The notes under the pieces were generated by a model. The model did not search any database. It was not told where the DNA came from and saw only the letters and a program-made list of their open reading frames with translations. From JAGVLN01 sp964515755 (GTDB lineage Bacteria > Pseudomonadota > Alphaproteobacteria > Rickettsiales > JABSSG01), in NCBI GenBank assembly GCA_964515755.1, contig CAZEVK010000003.1, positions 23,010-87,009 of the forward strand: a stretch of DNA of 64,000 bases, written 5' to 3'. The position numbers were made by a program, and so were the translations under genes. Positions within the stretch are counted from its first letter, which is position 1. Every line of letters begins with the position of its first letter. Positions 1 to 8,504 of the stretch are shown here, piece by piece.

Positions 1-1
1 A

Positions 2-307
2 AAAGTTGGTAATGTACGTAGACTTAAAGGGAAAGTTTTTCATCGTTCTTTTAAATCGCTCGATCATGAATTAGATAAAATTAGTTTTTACACGTCAATG
101 CAAGCGAAAGATTTATATAAAAAAGGAAAAAGACCAACTGCTTTAAGAATTATATTTGAGCCTTTTTTAGCTTTTATCAAAGCTTATTTTATAAGAAAGT
201 GGTGCTTTTATGGTTTTGCAGGAGTAGAGCAAGCATATATATACGGATATTCCAAACTAATAAGATTAATAAAAGCAAGAAATTTATTTGAAGAAAAAAA
301 TAAATAG
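2..307 (+). CDS. Glycosyltransferase family 2, C-terminal part (5' end outside window)
   Basis: The frame is open from the window edge to a TAG, so only the last 101 codons are visible. The visible part has the pattern of the tail of LPS-core type family 2 glycosyltransferases: HRSF, then a tyrosine-rich stretch, QAKDLYKKGKR, and two hydrophobic or aromatic membrane-associating segments ending in an AGVEQAY-like stretch. The catalytic N-terminal GT-A domain is not in the window. By family it would add a sugar to lipopolysaccharide core on the cytoplasmic face of the inner membrane. The assignment rests on pattern recall of the C-terminus only. It is followed 13 bp later by a SemiSWEET-like gene on the same strand. 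Confidence 0.6.
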   Translation, partial: KVGNVRRLKGKVFHRSFKSLDHELDKISFYTSMQAKDLYKKGKRPTALRIIFEPFLAFIKAYFIRKWCFYGFAGVEQAYIYGYSKLIRLIKARNLFEEKNK

Positions 308-320
308 GGATGATTTAATT

Positions 321-602
321 ATGAATGAAGAAAAGGAATCTAATGTCAGACGGTTTTATTCTATCTATATGATTTTTATCGGCATTTTTGGTCAACTTGT
401 TTTCTTTGCACAAGCATATAAAATTTTTACTACAAAACATGCTACAGACGTTTCTATAATTGGGTTTACTGCTGGTTTAGTTTCAGTAACTAGTTGGTTA
501 ATATACGGTATTTTACTAAAAGACAAGCCCCTTATTATTGCTAATGGTGTGGCGTGTTTAGGTGCTTTAGCTGCATTAGTTGGAATAATTATTTATGGCT
601 AG
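321..602 (+). CDS. SemiSWEET / MtN3-like small membrane protein
   Basis: This 93-residue protein has three predicted transmembrane segments (about residues 12-32, 42-62 and 70-90), the size of one SWEET triple-helix bundle. Such proteins are known to dimerise into sugar pores. I chose the ATG at 321, not the upstream in-frame ATG at 288, because 288 overlaps the preceding gene and an AGGGA ribosome site sits about 10 bases before 321. The PQ motif of the family is not obvious (GQ is seen in helix 1), so the substrate, and even transport, is inference. Its end overlaps the convergent PAP2 gene by 14 bases. Confidence 0.65.
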   Translation: MNEEKESNVRRFYSIYMIFIGIFGQLVFFAQAYKIFTTKHATDVSIIGFTAGLVSVTSWLIYGILLKDKPLIIANGVACLGALAALVGIIIYG

Positions 603-1275
603 AAGCTTTATTTTTATTATAAATTAACTTGTGACTTATAAATGCAAAATAATTTACTAAAATAAAAGAAAATAACACATCACTTAGAAAATGCTTAGAT
701 AGTGTTAGCCTACAATAGCTTATTATCAGACCAACCAAAATACCTATTACAAAAGATAATTTTAGATTTTTAGTTAAAACGAAGATTATAGGGAAAATCA
801 AAAATCCTGCAGCTGCGTCGCCAGATGGAAAAGAACAATTACTAACGCACGAATTAGCAGTTTTCCAGAGTCCAATGTATATGTTTTCTCCACCGAAATT
901 ATCTATTGTATATGGTCTTGGTCTATTAAATGTATTTTTTATCAACTCGACCATAAGTCCAGCTATAATTGCGGCATTGAAAAATAAAAATACAAAATTC
1001 TGTTTATATTTTTGATAATGAGTAGTTAAAAAGTTTATTTTATCTTTCTTTATGTAAAAGTACCCAATAAAGGCTAATATGCCGTTTATTATAACAATAG
1101 TTGCTGCTAAATATGCAATTAAATTTACTGCTATTCTATTAAAATCTTTGCAGTATGAATTACTATTAAGCAATAAACTAGTTGATTCTAAGTCGATTTC
1201 TTGGAATTTTATAAAAGTAAAAGAGTACAATAGTATTATTATTAAGAATATATAATTTATAGTTCTTATTTTCAT
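589..1275 (-). CDS. PAP2-family membrane phosphatase (lipid phosphatase)
   Basis: A 228-residue multi-span membrane protein with the three PAP2 signature blocks: KNTFNRPRP (K-x6-RP), FPSGDAA (position of PSGH), and CRLTLSKHFLSD (R-x5-H-x3-D). The second motif has Asp where the canonical enzyme has His. Family members hydrolyse lipid phosphates such as undecaprenyl diphosphate, phosphatidylglycerol phosphate or lipid A phosphates on the periplasmic side. Lipid A phosphatases are a reasonable guess next to a sugar-transferase gene, but the substrate cannot be read from the sequence. It runs downstream of miaB on the same strand with an 18-base gap. Confidence 0.75.
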   Translation of the reverse strand: MKIRTINYIFLIIILLYSFTFIKFQEIDLESTSLLLNSNSYCKDFNRIAVNLIAYLAATIVIINGILAFIGYFYIKKDKINFLTTHYQKYKQNFVFLFFNAAIIAGLMVELIKNTFNRPRPYTIDNFGGENIYIGLWKTANSCVSNCSFPSGDAAAGFLIFPIIFVLTKNLKLSFVIGILVGLIISYCRLTLSKHFLSDVLFSFILVNYFAFISHKLIYNKNKASSHK

Positions 1276-1293
1276 GTAAATATTTAGCTAGAT

Positions 1294-2625
1294 TTAGGAT
1301 ACAATGCCTCCAAGGCTATTTGTAAGTAATTCATTAACATCAACATTTACAACTTTTCCTAAATATTGGCTAACGTTATTAACATGCACTGCTTGCATAT
1401 ATTGACTCCTTCCAGTGGTTTGATTCGCATGTCTACCAGGTTTTTCGAGTAATACTTCCAATTTCTTTCCAATAAAGCTTTTATTAAAAGCATTTTGTTG
1501 TTCCAAAATCAAGTTTTGTAGAATTTGTAGGCGTGCATTTTTTACATCTTCTGGTAATTGTGTCATCATAGATGCAGGAGTTCCTGGTCTAGGACTATAT
1601 TTAAATGAATAAGCCTGAGCATACCCTACTTCTTTTACTATTTGCAAAGTGTCGGCAAAGTCTTTTTCGGTTTCTCCCGGATAGCCTACAATAAAGTCTG
1701 AAGAGAAAGATATATCTGATCTTGCTAATTTTAGTTTATTAATAATTTCAAGATACTGCTCAACAGTATGTTTGCGGTTCATGTCTTTAAGCATTATATT
1801 TGAACCTGACTGAATTGGTAAATGTAAAAATGGCATTAATTTTGCTTCCGATCCATGTGCATCAATTAAATCTTCAGTCATGTCATTAGGGTGTGAAGTA
1901 GTATATCTAATTCTTTTAATTGATTCTATGTTAGCAATATATTTAATTAAAGAAGCTAAAGAATGTATCTTACCTTGACTATCTAAGCCATGATAAGCAT
2001 TAACATTTTGTCCAAGTAATGTAATTTCTGCACTACCAAGTGATGATAATTGTAATGCTTCACGATATATTTTTTCTATTGGTCTTGAAAATTCAGAACC
2101 GCGAGTATATGGCACTACACAGAATTTACAGAATTTATCACACCCTTCTTGAATAGATAGGAACGCGGAAACACCTTGTTTGTTCATTGACTCTGGTAAT
2201 AAATCGAATTTCTTTTCTTCTATGAAACTTAGCTCAATGAGGTGTTTTTTCTTACGCATTAACTCTGCCATGAGTTCTGGTAAAGTATGATATGATTGGG
2301 GGCCAACGACAATATCAACCCAAGGAGACCTTTTAAAGATTTCTTCTCCTTCTGCTTGACCAACACAACCAGCAACGGCAATAATCATTTCTTGATCTTT
2401 ATCATTTTTACGTGCAGCCTTGAATTTACGAATTCTGCCAAGCTCAGAATATACCTTTTCCGCCGCTTTTTCTCGAATGTGACATGTATTTAATACTACC
2501 ATATCAGCGTTTTCAATAGTTTCAGTAATCTGATACCCAAATGGTTTTAATACATCACCTATACGAATTGAATCATAGACGTTCATTTGACAACCATAGG
2601 TTTTAATAAATAAGTTTTTCTGCAT
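1294..2625 (-). CDS. miaB: tRNA-2-methylthio-N6-dimethylallyladenosine synthase MiaB
   Basis: A radical SAM methylthiotransferase that thiomethylates i6A37 of tRNAs reading UNN codons. The 443-residue length is normal. The N-terminal MTTase domain carries Cys12 (KTYGCQMN), Cys48 (VLNTCHIRE) and Cys87 (VAGCVGQ) for the auxiliary 4Fe-4S cluster. The radical SAM domain has CDKFCKFC (Cys162, 166, 169). A C-terminal TRAM domain (about 375-440) binds tRNA. It lies in a minus-strand run with ispA upstream and the PAP2 gene downstream. The 154 bases before its start hold no gene that I can see. Confidence 0.97.
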   Translation of the reverse strand: MQKNLFIKTYGCQMNVYDSIRIGDVLKPFGYQITETIENADMVVLNTCHIREKAAEKVYSELGRIRKFKAARKNDKDQEMIIAVAGCVGQAEGEEIFKRSPWVDIVVGPQSYHTLPELMAELMRKKKHLIELSFIEEKKFDLLPESMNKQGVSAFLSIQEGCDKFCKFCVVPYTRGSEFSRPIEKIYREALQLSSLGSAEITLLGQNVNAYHGLDSQGKIHSLASLIKYIANIESIKRIRYTTSHPNDMTEDLIDAHGSEAKLMPFLHLPIQSGSNIMLKDMNRKHTVEQYLEIINKLKLARSDISFSSDFIVGYPGETEKDFADTLQIVKEVGYAQAYSFKYSPRPGTPASMMTQLPEDVKNARLQILQNLILEQQNAFNKSFIGKKLEVLLEKPGRHANQTTGRSQYMQAVHVNNVSQYLGKVVNVDVNELLTNSLGGIVS

Positions 2626-2779
2626 ACTCTGTGTTTTATTCTTATATTATCTTGAATTATATTTATAATTGTTTTTCAACAGGTTACACTTAGATATTCA
2701 AAATTTATACTCCTATTTGATAGTCTAAAATTAGAATTTGGATGGAACCATTCTTATTAGCATAATTTTAGATAATTTG

Positions 2780-3658
2780 CTAGTTTTTTCTTGTGGAAAT
2801 AAATTCTGCTAATTGAATTAGATCACTTGCTTTATTTAATATGGCAAGAGAATTTATGGCTTCATTTTTAAGTTTTTCTGCTAGTTTTTTAGCCTCATCT
2901 ATCCCAAGCAAAGAGATAAAAGTAGATTTACCTTTTGTTTGGTCTTGCTGTAAATCTTTACCTACTAAATATGATTCGCCTTCATAGTCTAAAAGATCAT
3001 CTGTAATTTGAAACAATAGTCCCAATTTTTCAGAGTAATTTTGAAGTGCAGTTATTTGATTATCTTTAGCATTACAAATTATTGCAGCTGCTTGACAGCA
3101 GAATGATAATAATTTACCGGTTTTTAGCTGTTGAAGTTCGGTTATTTTTTCCAAATTAAAACTATTATTACACGCTTGCATATCGAGCATTTGTCCTTTT
3201 ATCATTCCTTGGTAACCAATTGCATGAGCAAGCATTGTTAGTAGGTCACATTTAGTTTTCGGACTTAAAATTTGGTTTTTACTGATAATTTCGAAAGCGT
3301 AAGTAAGTAGTGCATCACCAGCAAGTATTGCAGTTGCTTCATCATATTTTTTATGACAAGTAGGTTGTCCACGGCGATAATTTGCGTTATCCATAGCTGG
3401 TAAATCATCATGTATTAGCGAATAAGTATGCACAATCTCAATTGTAGCTGCTATATCGATTGATTCTTCAATATTACCATCAAGCATGTCTATTGTGGCT
3501 AAAAATAAAAATGGTCTGATTCTCTTACCTGACGCTAATAAAGAGTATCGCATTGCTTTCTCAACTAAGGATTTACCTTGGATTAAAAGATTGATTTTTT
3601 CATTAACAAGAAAGCTATAATCTTTTATTTTTTTTTGTAGCACTAAATATGTAGTCAT
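2780..3658 (-). CDS. ispA: Polyprenyl (farnesyl/geranyl) diphosphate synthase
   Basis: A trans-isoprenyl diphosphate synthase, which condenses DMAPP/IPP into short-chain prenyl diphosphates for quinone and undecaprenyl pathways. Both aspartate-rich motifs are present: HDDLPAMDN (first DDxxxxD) and ITDDLLDYEG (second DDxxD), with GKRIRPF near the N-terminus. The open frame reaches back to 3736, but those extra 26 codons overlap the 6S RNA gene and do not resemble the family, so I start at the ATG at 3658 (MTTYL...), giving 292 residues. The product chain length is inferred from length and motif form, not proven. Confidence 0.9.
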   Translation of the reverse strand: MTTYLVLQKKIKDYSFLVNEKINLLIQGKSLVEKAMRYSLLASGKRIRPFLFLATIDMLDGNIEESIDIAATIEIVHTYSLIHDDLPAMDNANYRRGQPTCHKKYDEATAILAGDALLTYAFEIISKNQILSPKTKCDLLTMLAHAIGYQGMIKGQMLDMQACNNSFNLEKITELQQLKTGKLLSFCCQAAAIICNAKDNQITALQNYSEKLGLLFQITDDLLDYEGESYLVGKDLQQDQTKGKSTFISLLGIDEAKKLAEKLKNEAINSLAILNKASDLIQLAEFISTRKN

Positions 3659-3675
3659 CACTAATTTTAAAATTA

Positions 3676-3843
3676 AAGCAAATGAGTGAACCCACTTTTG
3701 CCGTTGATTAACCTCCTTAAAGACCCTTAATTTCAAGGGTGAGTCATTTAACTAGACCATGATCTAGCTAGGGACAACTCTATAAACATGTTTCTAGATC
3801 TAAGGAGTGTACATCTGACGTGCAATGCAGAACTCACTCGGCA
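3676..3843 (-). ncRNA. ssrS: 6S RNA (SsrS), sigma70-RNA polymerase regulator
   Basis: The 185 bases between zapA and ispA fold into one long rod on the minus strand. Positions 3839-3830 (GAGUGAGUUC) pair with 3693-3684 (GGGUUCACUC) as a ten-base-pair closing stem. Smaller internal hairpins are visible, such as ACCCTT/AAGGGT near 3723-3738 and CTAGA/TCTAG near 3754-3769. About 165 nucleotides, a closing stem and the position just after zapA match bacterial 6S RNA, which mimics an open promoter and sequesters the vegetative holoenzyme. The exact ends are estimates. The covariance-model hit was not run, so this is structure plus synteny. Confidence 0.66.
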
Positions 3844-3848
3844 TTAGC

Positions 3849-4163
3849 CTAACATTTTTCCAGTTTGCTTGCAATATTTTCTACATATTCTGTAATCATA
3901 TCAAGTGCTTTGGCAACAGATTCATCTGTAGTAGTATCAGCTTTAGGGTTAATTAGTTTAGCTTTGCATTCTTCTAACTCATCGCTGATAATTAATGCTG
4001 CCATTAAGTATATAGTGATATCATTTGCTTCTTTTTGAAGTTGAGATAATTGTTGAACTTTATTATTAAATTTATCAGCAAGGAATTTTACATGCTCTTC
4101 CTGACCATCATCACAGTTAATGTTATGGGTATTGTTAAGTATATTTACTCTTAAAGTTGCCAT
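3849..4163 (-). CDS. zapA: Cell division protein ZapA
   Basis: A 104-residue FtsZ-ring associated protein. ZapA cross-links FtsZ protofilaments at midcell. The N-terminal beta-alpha head (about 1-45, with VNILNNTHNINCDDGQEEHV) is followed by a C-terminal coiled coil in which AALIISDELEECK is typical of the family. It is two bases downstream of a small coiled-coil gene, and 6S RNA follows its stop codon, the arrangement seen in many proteobacteria. Confidence 0.87.
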   Translation of the reverse strand: MATLRVNILNNTHNINCDDGQEEHVKFLADKFNNKVQQLSQLQKEANDITIYLMAALIISDELEECKAKLINPKADTTTDESVAKALDMITEYVENIASKLEKC

Positions 4164-4165
4164 TT

Positions 4166-4417
4166 TTATTTTTTAATTAATTTTTCTAAAGTAATTAATA
4201 TCCTATCACATTCTTCTATAGAGTATTTAGTTACTGTTTGTAGAGAAATATAACGATTGTTTATGGTTTTTAGATGTTTTTCTAGTCTGTGTGTTTCTGC
4301 TACGGCAGCTTTTAATTGAATTTTGCTATTTTGCAATTTTTGCTCTATCAATTGCTCTAGCCGGCCGAATGCTTGAGCTAGGTTTTTTTTACTAATTTCT
4401 AGCTTGTTTTGTGTCAT
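4166..4417 (-). CDS. Small coiled-coil protein upstream of zapA (DUF4164-like)
   Basis: An 83-residue protein that is almost entirely predicted coiled coil, rich in Lys, Glu, Gln and Leu, with no membrane segment. Alphaproteobacteria commonly carry such a small coiled-coil gene just before zapA, and the two-base spacing here suggests co-translation. A divisome role (ZapB-like partner of ZapA) is an inference from context. The family label is from memory of gene order. Confidence 0.65.
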   Translation of the reverse strand: MTQNKLEISKKNLAQAFGRLEQLIEQKLQNSKIQLKAAVAETHRLEKHLKTINNRYISLQTVTKYSIEECDRILITLEKLIKK

Positions 4418-4490
4418 AGTGTAAAAACGTTTTTATTTATTGTAAAAAAGATAAAATCTTGGTCAATAATTATTGCTGTTAATTTTAATA

Positions 4491-5510
4491 TTAGCTTGAG
4501 ATGAAGCTATATTTAAAACCATTCTCAATGATTACATTCATTTCTTCAAAGTTAACAATTTCATTATCAAGTAATATAGCTATTTCTTCTTTTATAGTAG
4601 TTTGTAATAATTCTGGTCCATCAGTATTTATTGTAAATTTTACTTCATTTTCAAGAAATGTTCTAATAATTTTATTTAATTCTTTTATATCTTTGACTAT
4701 ACCAAGTTTTAAATTTGAGGTAGGGCATATTTCTAAGCATATATCCAGATCTCTTAGCTTTTTCATTAATTTTTTATCTAAATGTGCTTTTATACCATGA
4801 CCTATTCTGTTTAGAGGGAGAGCTTCAATTACTTTTTTCATTTCTTCAACAGATCCTTCTTCTCCAGTATGGATAGTAGTTTTTAGACCTTTTTTAGTAG
4901 CTTCTTGGTATAAATCACAGTAACTTGCATAATCAAAATCTCCAATTCTTGGTCCTGCTATATCAATAGCAACAACTCCGCGGTTTTTATATTTAATTGC
5001 TTTCTCAAGTATAATAGTATTCTCTTTCTTAGAAAGTCTTCGATCAAGATTTAGAATTAAGCCTACCTTTACCTCAGGGAAAGCGATCATGCTTCTATCT
5101 AATGCATGAATTGTTGCAATAATGATTTGATCAAGATCATGCTCACCTTTATTATTTCTCCACATAGGACAAAATCTTAATTCCAAACAGGTAATATTAT
5201 TTTTTCGGTAGGCACCACTAACAGCATCATAAACTACTTTATTCATTGCATATGGGCTTGATTGAATTTTTTCTGTAAGATCAAAAAATTTGAGATATTT
5301 ATTGAGTCTAGTTTTTGCATCTTCGCCTTTAATTTTATCTACTATTACCAGCATTTTTTGAAAGTCCCAGTAATTTTTTACTGGCATTTTTAAACCACAT
5401 TCATGTGCAATATCCCAGAGAAGCGCAGGATGAGTAATGCTCCCTATATGTACATGTAAGTCTGATAATTTAGGATTTAAAGCAAAAAATTCTTGGCTTT
5501 CTTTATTCAT
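4491..5510 (-). CDS. add: Adenosine deaminase family protein
   Basis: A TIM-barrel amidohydrolase of the adenosine/AMP deaminase family. Visible metal and catalytic elements in order: DLHVHIGS (HxH near the N-terminus), VAIDIAGP, TIHTGEEG (metal His and catalytic Glu), RIGHG, EICPTSN and INTDGPE (metal Asp). The usual NTDDP has Gly for the second Asp, and HLDGS reads HVHIGS, so the enzyme is divergent and the substrate could be adenosine, AMP or a modified adenine. The GTG at 5522 is possible, but the ATG at 5510 has better spacing from an AAGAG ribosome site and gives an eight-base overlap with the guaB stop. It is the third gene of the guaA-guaB-add cassette. Confidence 0.82.
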   Translation of the reverse strand: MNKESQEFFALNPKLSDLHVHIGSITHPALLWDIAHECGLKMPVKNYWDFQKMLVIVDKIKGEDAKTRLNKYLKFFDLTEKIQSSPYAMNKVVYDAVSGAYRKNNITCLELRFCPMWRNNKGEHDLDQIIIATIHALDRSMIAFPEVKVGLILNLDRRLSKKENTIILEKAIKYKNRGVVAIDIAGPRIGDFDYASYCDLYQEATKKGLKTTIHTGEEGSVEEMKKVIEALPLNRIGHGIKAHLDKKLMKKLRDLDICLEICPTSNLKLGIVKDIKELNKIIRTFLENEVKFTINTDGPELLQTTIKEEIAILLDNEIVNFEEMNVIIENGFKYSFISS

Positions 5511-6567
5511 AATTTTTTTCACTCTTATAAGAAACTAGACTATGTGGATGACTTTCTCTAAGGCTTGCTGATGTAACTTTTATAAATTGAGATTTAGTGT
5601 ATACTTCACTTATGTTTACGGCACCAATTAATCCCATTGCAGCTTTTAAGCCACTCACGAGTTGATTTATTTGTGAATTTAATGAACCCCTATAAGAAAC
5701 TAACCCAGATACGCCCATTGATGTTTTTTCGCTAACATTTTTTTGTCCATATCTATCGGCAGTGATATCTAAATTTAATACATCACTTGAACCCATACCT
5801 CGATATTTTTTAAATTTTTTACCCTCTATTTCGATGATTTCTCCTGGAGATTCATCAAGTCCAGAAAGTAAATTTCCTAGCATTACACAATCCGCACCGG
5901 CTGCAATAGCTTTAGCAATATCGCCAGAGTTTTTAATTCCACCGTCAGAAATGACAGGTATTTTTTTTGCTTTAGTTACTTGCACAACTTGCTGTACGGC
6001 AGATAGCTGTGGTACACCAACTCCGGTCATCACTCTCATAGTACAAATAGATCCTGGACCAATGCCCACTCGTAAGCCATCAGCAAAGTCTGAATAAATT
6101 TCAGCTGCTTCTTTAGTACCAATACTGCCACAAATTAGATCTGCTGATATCATATTTTTAATTTTTGCGGCGCTATCAATAATATCTGTTTTCATACCAT
6201 GTGATACATCAATTAAAATTATGTCTACTCCTTCTCCATCTAACGCTTTGATTCTTTCATAATCAAATGGCCCTACTGCTGCTCCAACTTTTAGATTTAA
6301 TGCTTTTACATTCTTGATGGTTTCAACTTGCTGAGCAGCGGTCATGTTGCGATGTATAATTCCAATTCCGCCTATTTTAGCCAAACTTATAGCCATTTTT
6401 AAATCTGTGACTGTGTCCATTGGTGATGAAACAATTGGTAAGTCTATTTCAACATTTTTAGATATTTTAGTTTTAACATTACCGTCTAATGGACCTAAGG
6501 ATGATAGTCCTGGTAGTAAAATCACATCATTGAAAGTTAGAAATTCCTCTAATTTATTATTTAGCAT
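5503..6567 (-). CDS. guaB: IMP dehydrogenase, short form lacking CBS domains
   Basis: Oxidises IMP to XMP with NAD, the committed step to GMP. The barrel has the catalytic loop GIGPGSICTMR (Cys175), the following GVGVPQLSAV, the YRGMGS phosphate-contact loop, an ADRYGQ flap with the Arg-Tyr pair of dehydrogenases, and the C-terminal TSASLRESHPH. The protein is only 354 residues: between HRNM (about 72) and VGAAVG (about 94), where the two CBS domains normally sit, there is just a short linker. GMP reductase was considered because of the length, but the flap, YRGMGS and LRESHPH tail favour IMPDH. Three bases downstream of guaA. Confidence 0.87.
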   Translation of the reverse strand: MLNNKLEEFLTFNDVILLPGLSSLGPLDGNVKTKISKNVEIDLPIVSSPMDTVTDLKMAISLAKIGGIGIIHRNMTAAQQVETIKNVKALNLKVGAAVGPFDYERIKALDGEGVDIILIDVSHGMKTDIIDSAAKIKNMISADLICGSIGTKEAAEIYSDFADGLRVGIGPGSICTMRVMTGVGVPQLSAVQQVVQVTKAKKIPVISDGGIKNSGDIAKAIAAGADCVMLGNLLSGLDESPGEIIEIEGKKFKKYRGMGSSDVLNLDITADRYGQKNVSEKTSMGVSGLVSYRGSLNSQINQLVSGLKAAMGLIGAVNISEVYTKSQFIKVTSASLRESHPHSLVSYKSEKNYE

Positions 6568-6570
6568 ATA

Positions 6571-8106
6571 TTATTCCCATCTTATAGTTGCAGGTGGTTT
6601 TGTTGTTATATCATATACCACTCTATTCACACCTTTTACCTCGCTTGTTATTCGATTAGACATTTTTGCTAATAATTCATACGGTAATTGCGACCAACTG
6701 CTTGTCATAAGATCAGAAGGATCAACAGATCTAATAGCTAAAAGCCATTCATAAGCTCTTGCATCTCCTTTTATTCCAGTAGTTCTAATTCCCGTAAAGT
6801 TTGTAAATATTTCTCCAATTTTATCATATAATCCAGCTTTTTTTATCTCATCAATTACTATTGCGTCAGCATGACGTGTTATTTCTACATTTTCTTCTGT
6901 TATCTCGCCAATTATCTGAATTGCTAAGCCCGGTCCGGGAAAAGGATGACGATTATATATATCTTCATTAAGCCCTAAAGTTTTAGAAATTTTTCTAACC
7001 TCATCTTTAAATAATTCATCTAATGGTTCATAAATTTTAAATGTCATTTTATCAGGTAGTCCACCAACATTATGATGGCTTTTAATATTGCTTGAATGTT
7101 TAGAAGTTTTGCTGCTTTCTATTTTATCCGAATAAATAGTTCCTTGAATTAGATAGTCAACGTTTTGGATTTTTTGTGCTTCTTCTTCGAAAATGTTTAT
7201 ATATTCATGCCCAATTATTTTACGTTTTATTTCTGGGTCTACTACATTTTTTAATTTTGCAAAAAATCTTTCCTTCGCATCAATAATATGAAGACTCAAA
7301 TTATATGGTAATAAATTTTTTTTTACTTCATCTACTTCATTAAGTCTCATTAAGCCTGTATCAACAAAAATGCAATGTAAGTTACTTCCAATCGCTTTAG
7401 CACAAAGAACAGCCGCAGTTGTGGAGTCAATGCCACCGGATACAGCGCAAATTGCTTTTTTATCACCAATAACTTGTTTGACGTGTAATATTTTTTGACT
7501 TAACCAATTATCTAAATTCCAGTTTTTATTAGCGTTGCAAATATTAAAAACAAAATTACTGAGAATTTCTTGACCATACTCAGAATGTTCTACTTCTGGA
7601 TGGAATTGTACTCCATATATATTTTTCTTTTGATTTTCAATGGCTGCATATGAACATAACTTTGTAGAAGCAATGACTTTTGTATATTTGTCACTTAAGG
7701 TTTTTATTTCACTGCCGTGATTCATCCAAGAAATCACTTTGTTTGGTATATTAGAAAAGAGCTTACTCTTTAAAATAGAAACTTCTATTGACCCATACTC
7801 TTTGGTTAACATTTCTCCTACCGACCCACCTAGGTAATCGGCTATAAGATACATACCAAAACAAATGCCAAGAATTGGTAAATTGAGATCAAAGATTTTA
7901 CGATCTATATCTGGGTAGTTTTGATCAGTAACAGACATAGGACTACCAGAAAGAATTATTCCGATAGGGTTTTGTTTAATGATTTGTTCTGCTGAAATGT
8001 TTGATTCTACGACTTCTGCACAAACACTAAACCCTCTTATTCTTCTTGCTATAAGGTTTGTAGTTTGAGAACCTAAATCAATGATTATAATTTTATGTAG
8101 TTCCAT
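6571..8106 (-). CDS. guaA: GMP synthase (glutamine-hydrolysing)
   Basis: Aminates XMP to GMP using ATP and glutamine. The class I amidotransferase domain (about 1-190) has the nucleophile in GICFGM (Cys82) and the His-Glu of QFHPEVEH. The ATP-pyrophosphatase domain follows with AVSGGIDSTT (P-loop, about 220). The dimerisation domain ends with the conserved VYDITTKPPATIRWE. The 511-residue length is normal. First gene of a tightly packed minus-strand cassette with guaB and add; almost 400 bases without a gene lie upstream, where its promoter must be. Confidence 0.97.
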   Translation of the reverse strand: MELHKIIIIDLGSQTTNLIARRIRGFSVCAEVVESNISAEQIIKQNPIGIILSGSPMSVTDQNYPDIDRKIFDLNLPILGICFGMYLIADYLGGSVGEMLTKEYGSIEVSILKSKLFSNIPNKVISWMNHGSEIKTLSDKYTKVIASTKLCSYAAIENQKKNIYGVQFHPEVEHSEYGQEILSNFVFNICNANKNWNLDNWLSQKILHVKQVIGDKKAICAVSGGIDSTTAAVLCAKAIGSNLHCIFVDTGLMRLNEVDEVKKNLLPYNLSLHIIDAKERFFAKLKNVVDPEIKRKIIGHEYINIFEEEAQKIQNVDYLIQGTIYSDKIESSKTSKHSSNIKSHHNVGGLPDKMTFKIYEPLDELFKDEVRKISKTLGLNEDIYNRHPFPGPGLAIQIIGEITEENVEITRHADAIVIDEIKKAGLYDKIGEIFTNFTGIRTTGIKGDARAYEWLLAIRSVDPSDLMTSSWSQLPYELLAKMSNRITSEVKGVNRVVYDITTKPPATIRWE

Positions 8107-8504
8107 GTTTTATTAATACAGATAGAGTAAATCAAGTCAATCTTTATTTTGAAATTATATTATTGGAGATAGTTTATTTAAAGTAATTGAGTATCTATCT
8201 AATTAGTATAGTAGTATATACAAAGTTTAAGCTGTCTTTTGAGTTAAAGATTTAGAAATTATATAATTCAAAGATAGATAATAGGCATGATATCACAAGT
8301 TCTTGAAAAATTCTAAAGATATTATAAATGTGTTAACTAAAGCTTCTAATTTATCGATAACATATAATTATCGCAGAAAATATATTAATATATAAAGAAA
8401 ACTTTATCTAATTTTCTAGCTAGTTGTTAACTTGAAATATCTAAGTATTGATTGCATTGCTACTTTAGAATGACTTATAATTGTGATTTTAAGATCTTTA
8501 GATT
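8107..8504. other. Intergenic stretch, no gene seen
   Basis: Nearly 400 very AT-rich bases between guaA and the esterase gene. I see no convincing coding frame, RNA fold or terminator with a T-run. It must hold the guaA promoter on the minus strand, but several AT-rich candidates compete and none stands out. Confidence 0.5.

Noticed and set aside
3659..3736. N-terminal extension of the ispA frame
   Set aside because: Overlaps the 6S RNA fold and has no similarity to prenyl synthases; the ATG at 3658 fits the family.
6344..6754. Plus-strand frame of 136 codons across the guaA-guaB junction
   Set aside because: Antisense shadow of two well-supported genes; no family pattern.
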